Shown here piece by piece: positions 25,845 to 35,366 of a stretch of DNA of 51,004 nucleotides. Each line of letters begins with the position of its first letter. The first letter of the stretch is position 1. The stretch is from contig JAQUTK010000028.1 in the NCBI GenBank assembly GCA_028709785.1, forward strand, positions 1-51,004. Reading direction: 5' to 3'. The position numbers and the translations under genes were made by a program. Under the pieces are notes generated by a model. That model did not search any database. It saw nothing but the letters and a program-made list of their open reading frames with translations, and was not told the DNA's origin. The DNA comes from Bacteroidales bacterium (lineage in GTDB: Bacteria; Bacteroidota; Bacteroidia; Bacteroidales; JAQUTK01).

Positions 25845-26149
25845 TCTCGCTTATTATTTACGGAGAGATGATCTTTACGACTATCTCTGCACAAAAATAA
25901 ACATATCGTTTGAGATAAGGACACAAACGGATAAAAATAATGTCACGATTGTCAGGGATTATGGCATGGAAGAGCATAAATAAAGATCCAGATTGCATCA
26001 GAATGGTCATCTGATAGTTTTCACATAGAGGCGAATGGCCCTTTATACGAAACTCTTCTCAGAGGCATCCTGAACTCTTTGGAAAAGCATGCTGACCGGA
26101 TGAAAAAGAGAACCTGAAGATTATTTGTTTTCATGGCAAGCATCAAAAC
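25845..26149. other. Intergenic region upstream of the bPH-trmB-mrp operon
   Basis: This 305-base gap holds the presumed operon promoter near 25892. The rest (about 25930-26149) contains no open frame with family features, no tRNA and no strong hairpin that I can see. No clear terminator for the epimerase gene, which ends at 26150, was found. Confidence 0.5.
25892..25899 (-). promoter_or_regulatory. -7 promoter box of the bPH-trmB-mrp operon
   Basis: CAAAAATA reads TATTTTTG on the minus strand, 48 bases before the ATG at 25844. A TTTG at 25924-25927 is 24 bases further upstream, a little far for a -33 element. Confidence 0.45.
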
Positions 26150-27193
26150 CTATACTTTTTCGATACCGATACCCGGAAGGTCGTTGAGCAATAGTTTTCC
26201 TTCCGATATTTGTACCCCTTTGAAAAGATCGTTGGATATCAGCAGGTTTCCGTCCAGATCGGCAAAGTCAACCATAGGAGAGAGCTGAGCCGCTGCTGAT
26301 ACCGCACAGGAGGTTTCTGTCATGCACCCGATCATAACTTTCATATCCAGTTGCCGCGCCAGCATCATCATTTTATAGGCTTCCCGCATGCCGGTACATT
26401 TCATCAGTTTGACGTTGATTCCTGAAAAAGCTCCCTGTATCTTTCTGATATCATTCAATCGTTGAACAGATTCATCTGCAAATGTCGGGAGCGGACTATG
26501 GGCTGTCAACCAGGCGGTATCATCCAGTTGTGCCACCGGCATGGGTTGCTCGATCATGACTACTCCCTGATCCTTGAGCCAATGAATCATCTCCAGTGCC
26601 AGGTGTTTGTCTTTCCATCCTTGATTGGCATCTACCGCTAAAGGTAACGTTGTTACGCTGCGGATGGCTTGTATCATCTCCTGGTCATTCTCTTTTCCCA
26701 GTTTGACTTTCAGAATGTTAAACTGTCCGGCTACCTCCAGTGTCTTCTTTTTCATTATATCGGGCGTATCAATTCCGATAGTGTATGTCGTAGAAGGAGC
26801 TTTCTCTTTGTCCAGTCCCCAGATCTTGTGCCAGGAAAGCCCTTGTATCTTGCCATACAAATCATGAAGTGCAATGTCAATCGATGCTTTTGCTGCGGTG
26901 TTTCCCGGTAGGATATGATCCACGTATTCCAGTATCGCATTCAGATCTGTGGGATCATTGAATGAACTCAGATCGACCTGACGTAAAAAGTGCTGAACAG
27001 ATTCGGTTGTTTCTCCCAGATAGGGAGGCATGGAAGCTTCTCCATAACCGATCAAACCCTCATATTCGATCTTAGTTTGAACCCCGGGAGTTGTTGTCCG
27101 CGAACAACTAGCCACAGTGAATGTATGTTTCAGTTGCAGTTCGTAAGGGTAGAAGCGCAGTGTGATTTTCTTATGCGATGAATGTGTAGCCAT
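26150..27193 (-). CDS. L-Ala-D/L-Glu (dipeptide) epimerase, enolase superfamily
   Basis: A 347-residue muconate-lactonising subgroup enzyme. The barrel carries the KxK pair in ILKVKLG, metal ligands in VDANQGW, IEQPM and ADES, and the opposite-face lysine in INVKLMKCTG. This is the residue pattern of the dipeptide epimerases that handle peptidoglycan-derived Ala-Glu dipeptides. The DxD-type end (FADLDGNLLISND) also fits. Exact dipeptide specificity cannot be read. It begins only 10 bases after the terminator-like U tract behind ilvE and has no promoter box of its own, so expression by read-through is inferred. Confidence 0.85.
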   Translation of the reverse strand: MATHSSHKKITLRFYPYELQLKHTFTVASCSRTTTPGVQTKIEYEGLIGYGEASMPPYLGETTESVQHFLRQVDLSSFNDPTDLNAILEYVDHILPGNTAAKASIDIALHDLYGKIQGLSWHKIWGLDKEKAPSTTYTIGIDTPDIMKKKTLEVAGQFNILKVKLGKENDQEMIQAIRSVTTLPLAVDANQGWKDKHLALEMIHWLKDQGVVMIEQPMPVAQLDDTAWLTAHSPLPTFADESVQRLNDIRKIQGAFSGINVKLMKCTGMREAYKMMMLARQLDMKVMIGCMTETSCAVSAAAQLSPMVDFADLDGNLLISNDLFKGVQISEGKLLLNDLPGIGIEKV

Positions 27194-27201
27194 GATTACT
27201 T

Positions 27202-27243
27202 GTAAAAATCAGGCCGGCTGAACATGAAAGTCAAGCCGGCCTT
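27202..27243 (-). terminator. Terminator between ilvE and the epimerase gene
   Basis: A GC-rich 9-base-pair stem (27211-27219 with 27234-27242, AGGCCGGCT type) with a 14-base loop. On the minus strand it is followed by GATTTTTAC. The epimerase ATG is only 10 bases further on. Confidence 0.75.
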
Positions 27244-27267
27244 TGGATTTATTCGTTTTGTCGGTGA

Positions 27268-28287
27268 TCACTCAACAACTGTAATCCAACCGAATGTATC
27301 CGGTTCGTCACCGTATTGGATGGCTCTTAGTTTGTTATACAGTTTGGTGCATACCGGACCCGGTTTTCCTGTTTTCGAGATCTGATAACTTTTTCCTTCC
27401 ATAGGGTCATCAACACGGCCGATCGGACTGATTACAGCGGCTGTACCACATTCGCCTGCTTCTTCAAAAGTAGCGATCTCCTCTTCCGGAACGCGCCTTC
27501 TTTCGATGGTCATTCCCATAGATTTTGCAATTTCAATCAAACTCTTGTTGGTGATTGAAGGCAGGATCGAAGTCGACTCCGGTGTGATATAGGAGTTACC
27601 CCGGATACCGAAGAAGTTGGCAGGACCACATTCGTCAATGTATTTCTTCTCTTTAGCATCCAGATACAACACAGCAGCGTAACCCTCTTCGTGTGCTCTT
27701 TGACCCGCTACCAAACTGGCTGCATAGTTACCACCTACTTTATAGGTTCCGGTTCCAAGAGGTGCAGCACGATCGTATTGACGGTATATGACTACATTTG
27801 TGTTTTGGAAGCCTGCTTTGAAATAGGGACCAACAGGCGTCACAAAAATGATAAACAGATATTCCTTAGCCGGACTCACGCCAACTTGTGGGCTGATACC
27901 GATGAGCAACGGACGGATATACAATGAAGCACCACTCTCATACGGTGGAATGAAGCGTTCGTTCAGTTTGACAGCTTTAATAACAGCTTCTGCAAACTTT
28001 TCCGTTGGTATTTGCGGCATCATAATGCCATCGCAAGAAGATTGTAACCGTTTCGCATTGTCTTCCATGCGGAATAAACGGATCTTTCCATCTTTGCCGC
28101 GAAAAGCTTTCATGCCTTCAAAGGCTTCTTGTCCGTAATGCAAACAAGTAGCCGCCATGTGTATGTTGATGGTGTCGGTGGAAGAGACTTCCAGTTCTCC
28201 CCACTTACCATCACGATAGTAACAGCGTACATTATAATCTGTCTTCATGTATCCGAAAGACAGGTCAGACCAATTGATATTCTCCAT
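27268..28287 (-). CDS. ilvE: Branched-chain amino acid aminotransferase
   Basis: PLP fold-type IV aminotransferase interconverting Leu, Ile and Val with their 2-oxoacids. The 339 residues belong to the longer (eukaryote-like, BCAT-II) subgroup, with ATCLHYGQEAFEGMKAFR near 48-65 and the PLP lysine in GTGTYKVGGNYAAS. YLDAKEKKYIDECGPANFF and the AVISPIG segment complete the active site. Monocistronic, divergent from the holB-ricT-gldH operon, and closed by a terminator before the epimerase gene. Confidence 0.96.
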   Translation of the reverse strand: MENINWSDLSFGYMKTDYNVRCYYRDGKWGELEVSSTDTINIHMAATCLHYGQEAFEGMKAFRGKDGKIRLFRMEDNAKRLQSSCDGIMMPQIPTEKFAEAVIKAVKLNERFIPPYESGASLYIRPLLIGISPQVGVSPAKEYLFIIFVTPVGPYFKAGFQNTNVVIYRQYDRAAPLGTGTYKVGGNYAASLVAGQRAHEEGYAAVLYLDAKEKKYIDECGPANFFGIRGNSYITPESTSILPSITNKSLIEIAKSMGMTIERRRVPEEEIATFEEAGECGTAAVISPIGRVDDPMEGKSYQISKTGKPGPVCTKLYNKLRAIQYGDEPDTFGWITVVE

Positions 28288-28315
28288 AATAAATGAGTTT
28301 GTTCTTTTGAGAACA

Positions 28316-28323
28316 CAAAATTA
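28316..28323 (-). promoter_or_regulatory. ilvE -7 promoter box
   Basis: CAAAATTA reads TAATTTTG on the minus strand, 29 bases before the ilvE ATG. Confidence 0.45.
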
Positions 28324-28378
28324 ATACATTAATTTGTATTCTAACGAATTATTGAAGAAATGCTTCAGTAAAAAGTAT

Positions 28379-28386
28379 TACATTTG
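28379..28386 (+). promoter_or_regulatory. -7 promoter box of the holB-ricT-gldH operon
   Basis: TACATTTG lies 25 bases before the ATG at 28411, back to back with the divergent ilvE promoter. Confidence 0.5.
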
Positions 28387-28410
28387 TACCATTAAGAGGG
28401 AATTATTGCT

Positions 28411-29538
28411 ATGTTTTTTAAAGATATTGTTGGACAACAACCGGTCAAAGAACATTTGAGGAAGATGGTGGATGAAAATCGTCTCCCTCATGCTTTGTTA
28501 TTGCATGGAAATGAAGGCACCGGAGTTTTCCCTCTTGGACTTGCTTTGGCACGCTATCTGGACTGTACTCACCGGGTTGATGGAGATGCTTGCGGAGTTT
28601 GCCCTTCCTGTTTGAAGTTTAATAAGCTCGCACATCCGGATCTTCATTTTGTTTTCCCTATCTATAAAGATTCAAAACGCAAGAAAGAGCGTTGTGATGA
28701 TTACATAAGTGAATGGAGACAAATGGTGCTTGAGAATTCCTATTTCAATATGGAGATGTGGTTGAAGTATATAAAAGCGGAGAACTCACAGGCAATCATT
28801 TATGCGCAAGAGTCTGATGAGGTATTGCGTAAACTTAGCTTTAAAACTTATGAAGCTGATCATAAAGTGATGCTGATCTGGCTTCCTGAAAAGATGCATT
28901 CCGTTTGTGCTAACAAATTGCTAAAGATATTGGAAGAACCGGCTCCCCAGACTCATTTTATATTGCTGTCGGAGAATCCGGAAGAAATACTTGGCACTAT
29001 TCTCTCAAGATCTCAGTCACTTCAGATCCCGGAGATCAGTCAAAAATGTATTGCGGAAAAACTGGAAGCAGACTACAAACTCAGTGCGGATGATGCTCAG
29101 TATATCGCTCATATTGCAAATGGCAATTACATCCAGGCATTGAATAATCTCCAGATGGGTGAGTCGGCGAGCGAGTTGCTGGAATACTTTGTGAAACTAA
29201 TGAGACTTGCCTATATGCGCGAGATTAAGGAGTTGAAGAAATGGAGTGAAGAGTTGGCAGCTACCGGTCGGGAGTATCAGAAGATGTTTCTTGATTATGC
29301 GTTGTATATGATGCGTGAGAACTTTATGGCAAACTTTAGAGAGCCGTCCATTGTCTATATGAATAGTCCGGAACGAACGTTTTCTTCTCGTTTTTGCCAG
29401 TTCATACATGAGAGAAATATTGATGATCTGACTCTTGAACTGACCAAAGCAGCAAATGATGTAGAGAGTAATGTGAATAGTAAAATTGTATTGTTTGATC
29501 TCGCTCTGAAGATTGCAACACTTTTAAAACGAAAATAA
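28411..29538 (+). CDS. DNA polymerase III delta-prime subunit
   Basis: A 375-residue AAA+ clamp-loader protein. It starts FFKDIVGQQPVKEHLRKMV and LPHALLLHGNEGTG (31-44). The P-loop is degenerate, with no Lys-Ser/Thr, as is normal for the non-hydrolysing delta-prime subunit. The zinc-binding cysteines of the gamma/delta-prime family are in CTHRVDGDACGVCPSC, and the sensor region reads ILSRSQSLQIPEI. It helps load the sliding clamp at the replication fork. It is 13 bases upstream of ricT and shares its promoter with ricT and gldH. Confidence 0.92.
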   Translation: MFFKDIVGQQPVKEHLRKMVDENRLPHALLLHGNEGTGVFPLGLALARYLDCTHRVDGDACGVCPSCLKFNKLAHPDLHFVFPIYKDSKRKKERCDDYISEWRQMVLENSYFNMEMWLKYIKAENSQAIIYAQESDEVLRKLSFKTYEADHKVMLIWLPEKMHSVCANKLLKILEEPAPQTHFILLSENPEEILGTILSRSQSLQIPEISQKCIAEKLEADYKLSADDAQYIAHIANGNYIQALNNLQMGESASELLEYFVKLMRLAYMREIKELKKWSEELAATGREYQKMFLDYALYMMRENFMANFREPSIVYMNSPERTFSSRFCQFIHERNIDDLTLELTKAANDVESNVNSKIVLFDLALKIATLLKRK

Positions 29539-29551
29539 ATAAGAAAGAGCT

Positions 29552-30775
29552 ATGGATAATAAAAATATAAGTCAGAAACCAGGACCACAAATAGAAGAAG
29601 AATTGCTATCTGAAAATAAAACAGGTGATTTTCTTCTCTCAGCGTGTTGCCGGATAAAAGGTAAATGCTACAAACCGATTACTCAAAATAAATTGAACAC
29701 ATACGATTGGCTGGGTGATATTCCTGATTCGGAGAAGGAATGTGAGTTTGTGGAAGTTCAGTTTAAAAACACCCGGAAAGGCTACTATCGGAATTCTTTG
29801 GAGATACCTCTTTGTAAGGGAGATATCGTAGCTGTTGAATCTAACCCGGGGCATGATGTGGGTGAGGTAACAATGACTGGTAGGCTTGTCTTACTTCAGA
29901 TGAAGAAAAATGGTGTAAAGAGTGACGTTGAAATTAAACGGGTCTATCGGAAAGCCAAACAGTCTGATATTGAGAAATGGGAAGAGTCGAAGAAGAAGGA
30001 ACATGATACGATGCTTCGTTCGCGCAAAATCGCAGAGGATCTGAAGCTCAATATGAAAATTGGAGACGTAGAGTATCAGGGAGATGGCAATAAAGCAATT
30101 TTCTTTTATATTGCCGACGAACGGGTCGATTTTCGTCAGCTGATCAAAGTCTTGGCAGAGACTTTCAAGGTGCGTATTGAGATGAAGCAGATTGGGGCTC
30201 GTCAGGAAGCTGGCCGGATTGGAGGAATCGGACCGTGTGGCAGAGAACTTTGCTGCTCGGGATGGATGAGTAGTTTTAGCTCTGTCTCAACCGGTGCTGC
30301 CCGTTTGCAGGATCTTTCCCTGAATCCGCAGAAACTTGCCGGACAATGCGCCAAACTCAAATGTTGTTTGAATTACGAGACCGATTGCTATATGGAAGCT
30401 CAAAAGAAGCTTCCTTCCAGAGAGGTGTCGCTTGAAACGGCAGATGCTACCTATTATCATTTTAAAACAGATATATTTAAAGAGGAAATGATCTATTCTA
30501 CGGATAAAAACTTTGCGGCAAATCTTGTGACAACATCTTCAAAACGGGTTTTTGAGGTTATTGCTATGAATAAAAGAGGTGTGAAGCCTCTTTCCTTACA
30601 GGAAGAATCCGAAAAGAAAGTGCCAGAAAAAGATTTTCAGGATATATTAGGTCAGGATAGTGTCACTCGTTTTGATAAAAACAAAAAGAGTTCTAACCAT
30701 AAGAAGAAACATAAACCCAGACCAAACAACCCATCCAATCAATCGTTCCGACCGAATGAAAAGAAGCCTCAGTAA
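29552..30775 (+). CDS. ricT: PSP1-domain protein, RicT/YaaT family
   Basis: A 407-residue protein whose centre is a PSP1 domain. The cysteine motifs CGRELCCSGW and CAKLKCCLNYETDC match RicT, a subunit of the Fe-S-containing RicAFT complex that controls RNA maturation through RNase Y in Bacillus subtilis. The partner genes ricA and ricF are not in this window. The C-terminal 50 residues are rich in Lys, Asn and Pro and probably disordered. The last 20 bases overlap the gldH start, suggesting coupled translation. Confidence 0.9.
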   Translation: MDNKNISQKPGPQIEEELLSENKTGDFLLSACCRIKGKCYKPITQNKLNTYDWLGDIPDSEKECEFVEVQFKNTRKGYYRNSLEIPLCKGDIVAVESNPGHDVGEVTMTGRLVLLQMKKNGVKSDVEIKRVYRKAKQSDIEKWEESKKKEHDTMLRSRKIAEDLKLNMKIGDVEYQGDGNKAIFFYIADERVDFRQLIKVLAETFKVRIEMKQIGARQEAGRIGGIGPCGRELCCSGWMSSFSSVSTGAARLQDLSLNPQKLAGQCAKLKCCLNYETDCYMEAQKKLPSREVSLETADATYYHFKTDIFKEEMIYSTDKNFAANLVTTSSKRVFEVIAMNKRGVKPLSLQEESEKKVPEKDFQDILGQDSVTRFDKNKKSSNHKKKHKPRPNNPSNQSFRPNEKKPQ

Positions 30776-31226
30776 CAAATGGATTTTTCTCTTTGTGATT
30801 ATTGGCTTGATTTCTTGTCACAAAGGATTCGTTTTCAGCCAGTTTAAAGAGATTGGTTCAACAGGTTTGGGCAAGGGTGATCGTCTTCTTTTTAATGTGG
30901 AAGTTCCTGATTCATCGCGTTGTTATGATGTGAATATTATTATACGTCATGTTTCAACTTATCCTTACAAAGATATCCACTTACTCGTAGAAGAACATAT
31001 TCCGGGCATCTCTACAAACTCTTATAAGAAGGTGAAGGCGCAGATCTTCGGTCGTGAAAAGAGTGCAAACTTGCCTGGCTGGAGTAACATTGGAGTGACG
31101 GTTATTCCGTATCAAAGAGGAAAGACTTTCCCTCATGCAAAAGGTACGATACAAATAAAACAGAATATGGAAGATGCCTCTCTGCCTGGCATTTTGGAGG
31201 TTGGAGTAGAGGTTGTTCAGAAATAA
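30756..31226 (+). CDS. gldH: Gliding-motility lipoprotein GldH
   Basis: A 156-residue lipoprotein precursor with signal MKRSLSNKWIFLFVIIGLISC (Cys21). The frame is open from 30660 but that extension lies wholly inside ricT, so the start at 30756 with a lipobox in the right place is used. The mature part is a single beta-sandwich-like domain (YDVNIIIRHVSTYPYKDIHL). In Flavobacterium johnsoniae GldH is needed for gliding; non-motile Bacteroidales keep it, with a role in envelope or type IX secretion presumed. It overlaps ricT by 20 bases and ends at a strong terminator. Confidence 0.9.
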   Translation: MKRSLSNKWIFLFVIIGLISCHKGFVFSQFKEIGSTGLGKGDRLLFNVEVPDSSRCYDVNIIIRHVSTYPYKDIHLLVEEHIPGISTNSYKKVKAQIFGREKSANLPGWSNIGVTVIPYQRGKTFPHAKGTIQIKQNMEDASLPGILEVGVEVVQK

Positions 31227-31276
31227 AACAAAGAGCTCCGGAATGTCATCTGATTGACATTCCGGAGCTCTTTGTT
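31227..31276. terminator. Bidirectional terminator between gldH and speA
   Basis: A perfect 22-base-pair stem (31227-31248 with 31255-31276) around a 6-base loop, with A-rich and T-rich outer ends suiting both convergent transcripts. Confidence 0.85.
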
Positions 31277-31291
31277 TATATCGGTCTTGTC

Positions 31292-33184
31292 TTATTCAAG
31301 ATAACAATAGCCGTATAGTCCGGAGCGATAATTTGATAAGAATTCTTTACCTTCATCAACAGTAATCTTGCCCATTTTCACTGATGCTGTTACCCATGTT
31401 TCCAGAGAACGTACCATTTTCTTTGTATTGTATTGCACGTATTCCAAAACTTCAGCAACTGTTTCACCGTCAATAATCTGATCGATGGAATATCCTTTCT
31501 CATCAACAGTTACGTGTACTGCATTTGTGTCACCAAACAAGTTGTGAAGGTCACCAAGGATCTCCTGATAGGCACCAACCAGAAATACACCCATGTAGTA
31601 CGATTCCTTTGCTTTGAACTGATGAACAGGCAAATAGTATGAGAAGTTTCGTGTCGAGATAAAATTATCTATCTTTCCATCTGAATCACAGGTTATATCC
31701 TGAAGGGTTGCACTTCTGTCTGGCTTTTCTTCCAGGCGATGAATGGGCATGATTGGAAAAACCTGATCAATCGCCCATGAATCGGGCAATGACTGAAACA
31801 GTGAGAAGTTGCAGAAATACTTGTCCGGAAGTAACTTAGACAGCTGTTTGAGCTCTTCTGGTGCATGTTTGATCTCGCTGGAAATCTCGTAGATTTCACG
31901 GGTAATGCTCCAGAACAGACGCTCAATTTGCCCACGAGTTTTTAAATCAAGCAAACCGAGACTGAATAGATCCAAACCTTCTTCCCTGATTTGCTGTGCA
32001 TCATGCCAAGCCTCCAGCATTTTAGTCTGATTCAATGTCTCCCATATCTGATATAAATCACGTACAAGTTCGTGGTCATCACCGGAAACTGTAATTTCAG
32101 AGTCCCATGAAGGCAGAGTGCCGGTCTCCAACACTTCAAAGATTAGTACGGAATGGTGTGCTGTCAAAGAGCGACCAGACTCAGTAATGATATTTGGATG
32201 CGGAAGATTGTTTTTATTGCACGCATCTACTATTGAATAGATAGAATCGTTGACATACTCTTGAATATTGTAGTCCACACTACTTTCGCTGTTTGATGAA
32301 TGGGATCCGTCATAGTCAACGCCTAAACCACCTCCAATATCAACAAATTCTACAGGAAATCCTAAAGATCTGATCTGTACATAGAATTGGGAAGCTTCGC
32401 GCAAGGCATTCTTGACACGGCGTATTTTAGTGACCTGACTTCCAATGTGAAAATGAATAAGGTGCAGACAATCTTGCAGCTTATTTCTTTCCAGATAATC
32501 CAAGGCATCAAGTAAATCACTTGATGTCAACCCAAATTTACTTCCATCACCTCCTGAATCTTCCCATTTACCACTTCCTGAGCTTGCCAGTTTGATACGG
32601 ATGCCGATATTGGGACGAATGTTCAGTTGTTTGGCCAGCTTGGTAATAAGTTTGAGCTCGTTCAATTTTTCTACGACAAGAAAAATTCTCTTACCCATTT
32701 TTTGTGCGAGCAAGGCTAGTTCGATGTAACTTTCGTCTTTATAGCCGTTGCAGACAATCAGAGAATCAGAATCAGGATTCATCGCTATTACTGCATGAAG
32801 CTCTGGTTTTGAACCAGCTTCCAGCCCAATATTGAATTTCTTTCCGTGACTTATTATCTCTTCAACGACAGGTTTCATCTGATTGACCTTAATCGGGTAG
32901 ATGATGAAGTTTTCAGCTTTGTAATCGTATTCTTTTGCGGCAGTCTTGAAACATTGAGTGACTTGTTCAATCCGATCATCCAAAATATCTGGAAATCGAA
33001 TCAACATTGGTGCGGAAACATCTCTAAGCTGTAGTTCATCAACCAGCTCTTTTAGATCAATACTGGCACACCCCTTTTTGGGAGATACGCTTACATGTCC
33101 CAGATCGTTGATAGAAAAATAATTAGCACCCCATCCATTGATATTATATAACTCTTTGGAGTCCTCAACACGCCATTTTCTCAT
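31292..33184 (-). CDS. speA: Biosynthetic arginine decarboxylase
   Basis: PLP fold-type III enzyme that converts arginine to agmatine, the entry to putrescine and spermidine synthesis. The 630 residues are close to E. coli SpeA (658). The PLP lysine is in IYPIKVNQ (about 97-104), the phosphate-binding HFHIGSQ and FVDIGGGLGVDYDG follow, and the C-terminal GVFLVGAYQEILGDLHNLFGD is the domain signature. No other polyamine gene lies in the window. Apparently monocistronic. Confidence 0.96.
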   Translation of the reverse strand: MRKWRVEDSKELYNINGWGANYFSINDLGHVSVSPKKGCASIDLKELVDELQLRDVSAPMLIRFPDILDDRIEQVTQCFKTAAKEYDYKAENFIIYPIKVNQMKPVVEEIISHGKKFNIGLEAGSKPELHAVIAMNPDSDSLIVCNGYKDESYIELALLAQKMGKRIFLVVEKLNELKLITKLAKQLNIRPNIGIRIKLASSGSGKWEDSGGDGSKFGLTSSDLLDALDYLERNKLQDCLHLIHFHIGSQVTKIRRVKNALREASQFYVQIRSLGFPVEFVDIGGGLGVDYDGSHSSNSESSVDYNIQEYVNDSIYSIVDACNKNNLPHPNIITESGRSLTAHHSVLIFEVLETGTLPSWDSEITVSGDDHELVRDLYQIWETLNQTKMLEAWHDAQQIREEGLDLFSLGLLDLKTRGQIERLFWSITREIYEISSEIKHAPEELKQLSKLLPDKYFCNFSLFQSLPDSWAIDQVFPIMPIHRLEEKPDRSATLQDITCDSDGKIDNFISTRNFSYYLPVHQFKAKESYYMGVFLVGAYQEILGDLHNLFGDTNAVHVTVDEKGYSIDQIIDGETVAEVLEYVQYNTKKMVRSLETWVTASVKMGKITVDEGKEFLSNYRSGLYGYCYLE

Positions 33185-33287
33185 TTTTAAAAATCTAATA
33201 ATATTTTTGCAAAATCATTGAAGCTGCGAAATTACTCAAAAAATGCATAAGTCACTGATATTTACACTATTTTTATCCTGAAAGAGC

Positions 33288-34889
33288 TTACTTCCCTGAT
33301 TTGTTCCCTTTCAGGAGTTGCTCATACATATTCTTCGTTGAAAGAATTTCCATCGCTTTCTTCAGGATCTCATTTTCTTCGTTTATAACCTGATAGTATT
33401 CGTTCATCCCAAAAAGATCTCTAGCAATCAGTGCCTTGATCTGGATTTTCAACAATGGAGTAGCTTTTTCTAATTCTCCTTCTTTAGGTTCCAGTTTTTC
33501 GGTTTTGCCATCCTCAACAAGAGATTGGATCATCTCGTCAGAGGTTTGGAATGACGTTATGTAACGTTCAACTTCAGGGTATTTCTTTTTTAGTTCATCA
33601 CGATGATTTTCAGAATACGTTTGTGTGAAGCGGATCAGACATCCTTTTGCGATCAGGTTCCGCTGATACTCATTGCTGCGTGTTGTGTCGAGTGGTACAA
33701 ATATGTCAGGCATTATACCACCGCCGCCATACACTGAACGACTGTTTAGTAATGTTTGATATTTCAGCGAGTCATTAAAATGAATGCTGTCTTTGTTGGA
33801 CATTTCCCCCTTATTATATCGGTCCAAAAGATCAGACTCATATTTCTTTGTGTCATCAAAAGCTTTTTGTACGCAACGTCCCGAAGGTGTATAATATCTT
33901 GCAACAGTTAATTTCAACATTGATCCATCCGGAAGAGGCCAGGGACGTTGTACTAGTCCCTTCCCAAATGTGCGTCGTCCGACGATAAGACCTCTGTCCC
34001 AATCCTGAATAGCACCGGTCAAAATCTCACTTGCTGAGGCTGAAGTTTCATCGACAAGAATGATTAGCTTTCCACTTTCAAAACTCCCTTTTTTTGATGC
34101 CTTTGCATCATCACGGGGAACTTTCCTTCCTTGCGTATAGACAATCAATTGTCCATCGGATAAAAATTCGTCTGCTAACTGGATGGCGGTGCCAAGCAAA
34201 CCTCCTCCATTACCCTCAAGGTCAATGATAAGATTCTTCATCTTCTTCGAGCGAAGCTCATTGAAAGCTTTCAGATATTCTTCATGAGTTGTTGCCTGAA
34301 ATCGGTTCAGTTTAATATAACCAGTCTCTTTATCAAGCATATAAGAAGCATCCAAACTATAAATAGGTATTTTGTCGCGGACAATATTGAACTCTATCAA
34401 GTCGCGTTCCCGGTTGCGCAAAACTTTTACTTTTACCGTTGTTCCTTTGGGCCCTTTGAGTCGCTTCATGATTTCTGTGTTCGGCATCTTGACGCCCGCA
34501 ATAAGAGTGTCGGAAACATAAATGATACGGTCTCCGGCTTGAATCCCCACCTTTTCAGAGGGTCCACCCGCTATAGTTTGAACAATAAATAAGGTGTCGT
34601 TCATCATATTAAACTGAACTCCAATGCCTTCAAAGTTTCCTTGCATCGGTTCATTTAAGGCTTTTGCCTCTTCTTTATTCAAATATTCAGAATGCGGGTC
34701 CAACTCTTTTGCCATTGCAGTAATAGCTGCTTCTGCTAATTTGGATTCGTCAACTTTATCCACATAGAATTGTTCGATGAGATAAGAGGCTAAACTTACC
34801 TTCTGACTTGATTCGCTGAATTGAAGGCTTTGAGCTGATGCCGATGCGATCAGGGGCAACAATAAACAGGTGATAATAAATTTCTTCAT
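33288..34889 (-). CDS. C-terminal processing peptidase, S41 family
   Basis: A 533-residue periplasmic protease with a type I signal (MKKFIITCLLLPLIASASAQ). The order is an N-terminal helical part, a PDZ domain around 85-165 (FEGIGVQF...VGIQAGDRIIYV), and then the S41 catalytic domain with the serine in VDETSASASEILTGA and the lysine in GRRTFGKGLVQ. Such proteases trim or degrade envelope proteins recognised by their C-termini. It is the last gene of the cvfB-GNAT-parE-coaD-S41 operon, 12 bases after coaD. Confidence 0.94.
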   Translation of the reverse strand: MKKFIITCLLLPLIASASAQSLQFSESSQKVSLASYLIEQFYVDKVDESKLAEAAITAMAKELDPHSEYLNKEEAKALNEPMQGNFEGIGVQFNMMNDTLFIVQTIAGGPSEKVGIQAGDRIIYVSDTLIAGVKMPNTEIMKRLKGPKGTTVKVKVLRNRERDLIEFNIVRDKIPIYSLDASYMLDKETGYIKLNRFQATTHEEYLKAFNELRSKKMKNLIIDLEGNGGGLLGTAIQLADEFLSDGQLIVYTQGRKVPRDDAKASKKGSFESGKLIILVDETSASASEILTGAIQDWDRGLIVGRRTFGKGLVQRPWPLPDGSMLKLTVARYYTPSGRCVQKAFDDTKKYESDLLDRYNKGEMSNKDSIHFNDSLKYQTLLNSRSVYGGGGIMPDIFVPLDTTRSNEYQRNLIAKGCLIRFTQTYSENHRDELKKKYPEVERYITSFQTSDEMIQSLVEDGKTEKLEPKEGELEKATPLLKIQIKALIARDLFGMNEYYQVINEENEILKKAMEILSTKNMYEQLLKGNKSGK

Positions 34890-34901
34890 GTTTTATAAGT
34901 G

Positions 34902-35366
34902 TTACTTCTCGGTAAACAATACGATGCCTTTTGGAAGAAAAGGAACTACATCTTTATTATATTTTAGTAAATCGCGAACAGCGGATGAACTTATACAAGC
35001 ATACTCAGGCTCTGTAAAGAGTAATATAGTTTCTATGCCGGATATTTTTCGATTCATATCTGCAATGGTTTTTTCGTATTCGAAGTCGTTGACTGTCCTG
35101 ATTCCCCGAAGAATCAATGAAGCTCCTTTCTGTTGAGCAAAACAGATCGTTAGTGAATCATACGCTTCTACTTTTACACGAGGCTCATCTTTATAAAGCT
35201 CTTCAATCATTTTCAAACGAGATTGAGATGAAAAATAGGTTCGCTTTGAATCATTGACACCAATTGCTATAATGATTTCATCAAGAAATGATAACCCGCG
35301 TCTGACAATAGAATCGTGCCCTATTGTAAAAGGGTCGAATGTGCCCGGGAAAATAGCTGTTTTCAT
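34902..35366 (-). CDS. coaD: Phosphopantetheine adenylyltransferase
   Basis: Penultimate enzyme of coenzyme A synthesis, joining 4'-phosphopantetheine and ATP. The 154 residues show the nucleotidyltransferase motif [10 protein letters not shown] (8-17), the substrate segment [15 protein letters not shown] and the second ATP motif ISSSAVRDL. Its ATG overlaps the parE stop by 4 bases, so the two are translationally coupled. Confidence 0.97.
   Translation of the reverse strand: MKTAIFPGTFDPFTIGHDSIVRRGLSFLDEIIIAIGVNDSKRTYFSSQSRLKMIEELYKDEPRVKVEAYDSLTICFAQQKGASLILRGIRTVNDFEYEKTIADMNRKISGIETILLFTEPEYACISSSAVRDLLKYNKDVVPFLPKGIVLFTEK

Noticed and set aside
28500..28560. Broken P-loop in the delta-prime subunit as a sign of a pseudogene
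   Set aside because: delta-prime subunits normally lack a working ATP site; the remaining motifs and length are intact.
30660..30755. N-terminal extension of gldH
   Set aside because: It would put 32 residues of out-of-frame ricT sequence before a perfect lipoprotein signal peptide; the start at 30756 is far better.
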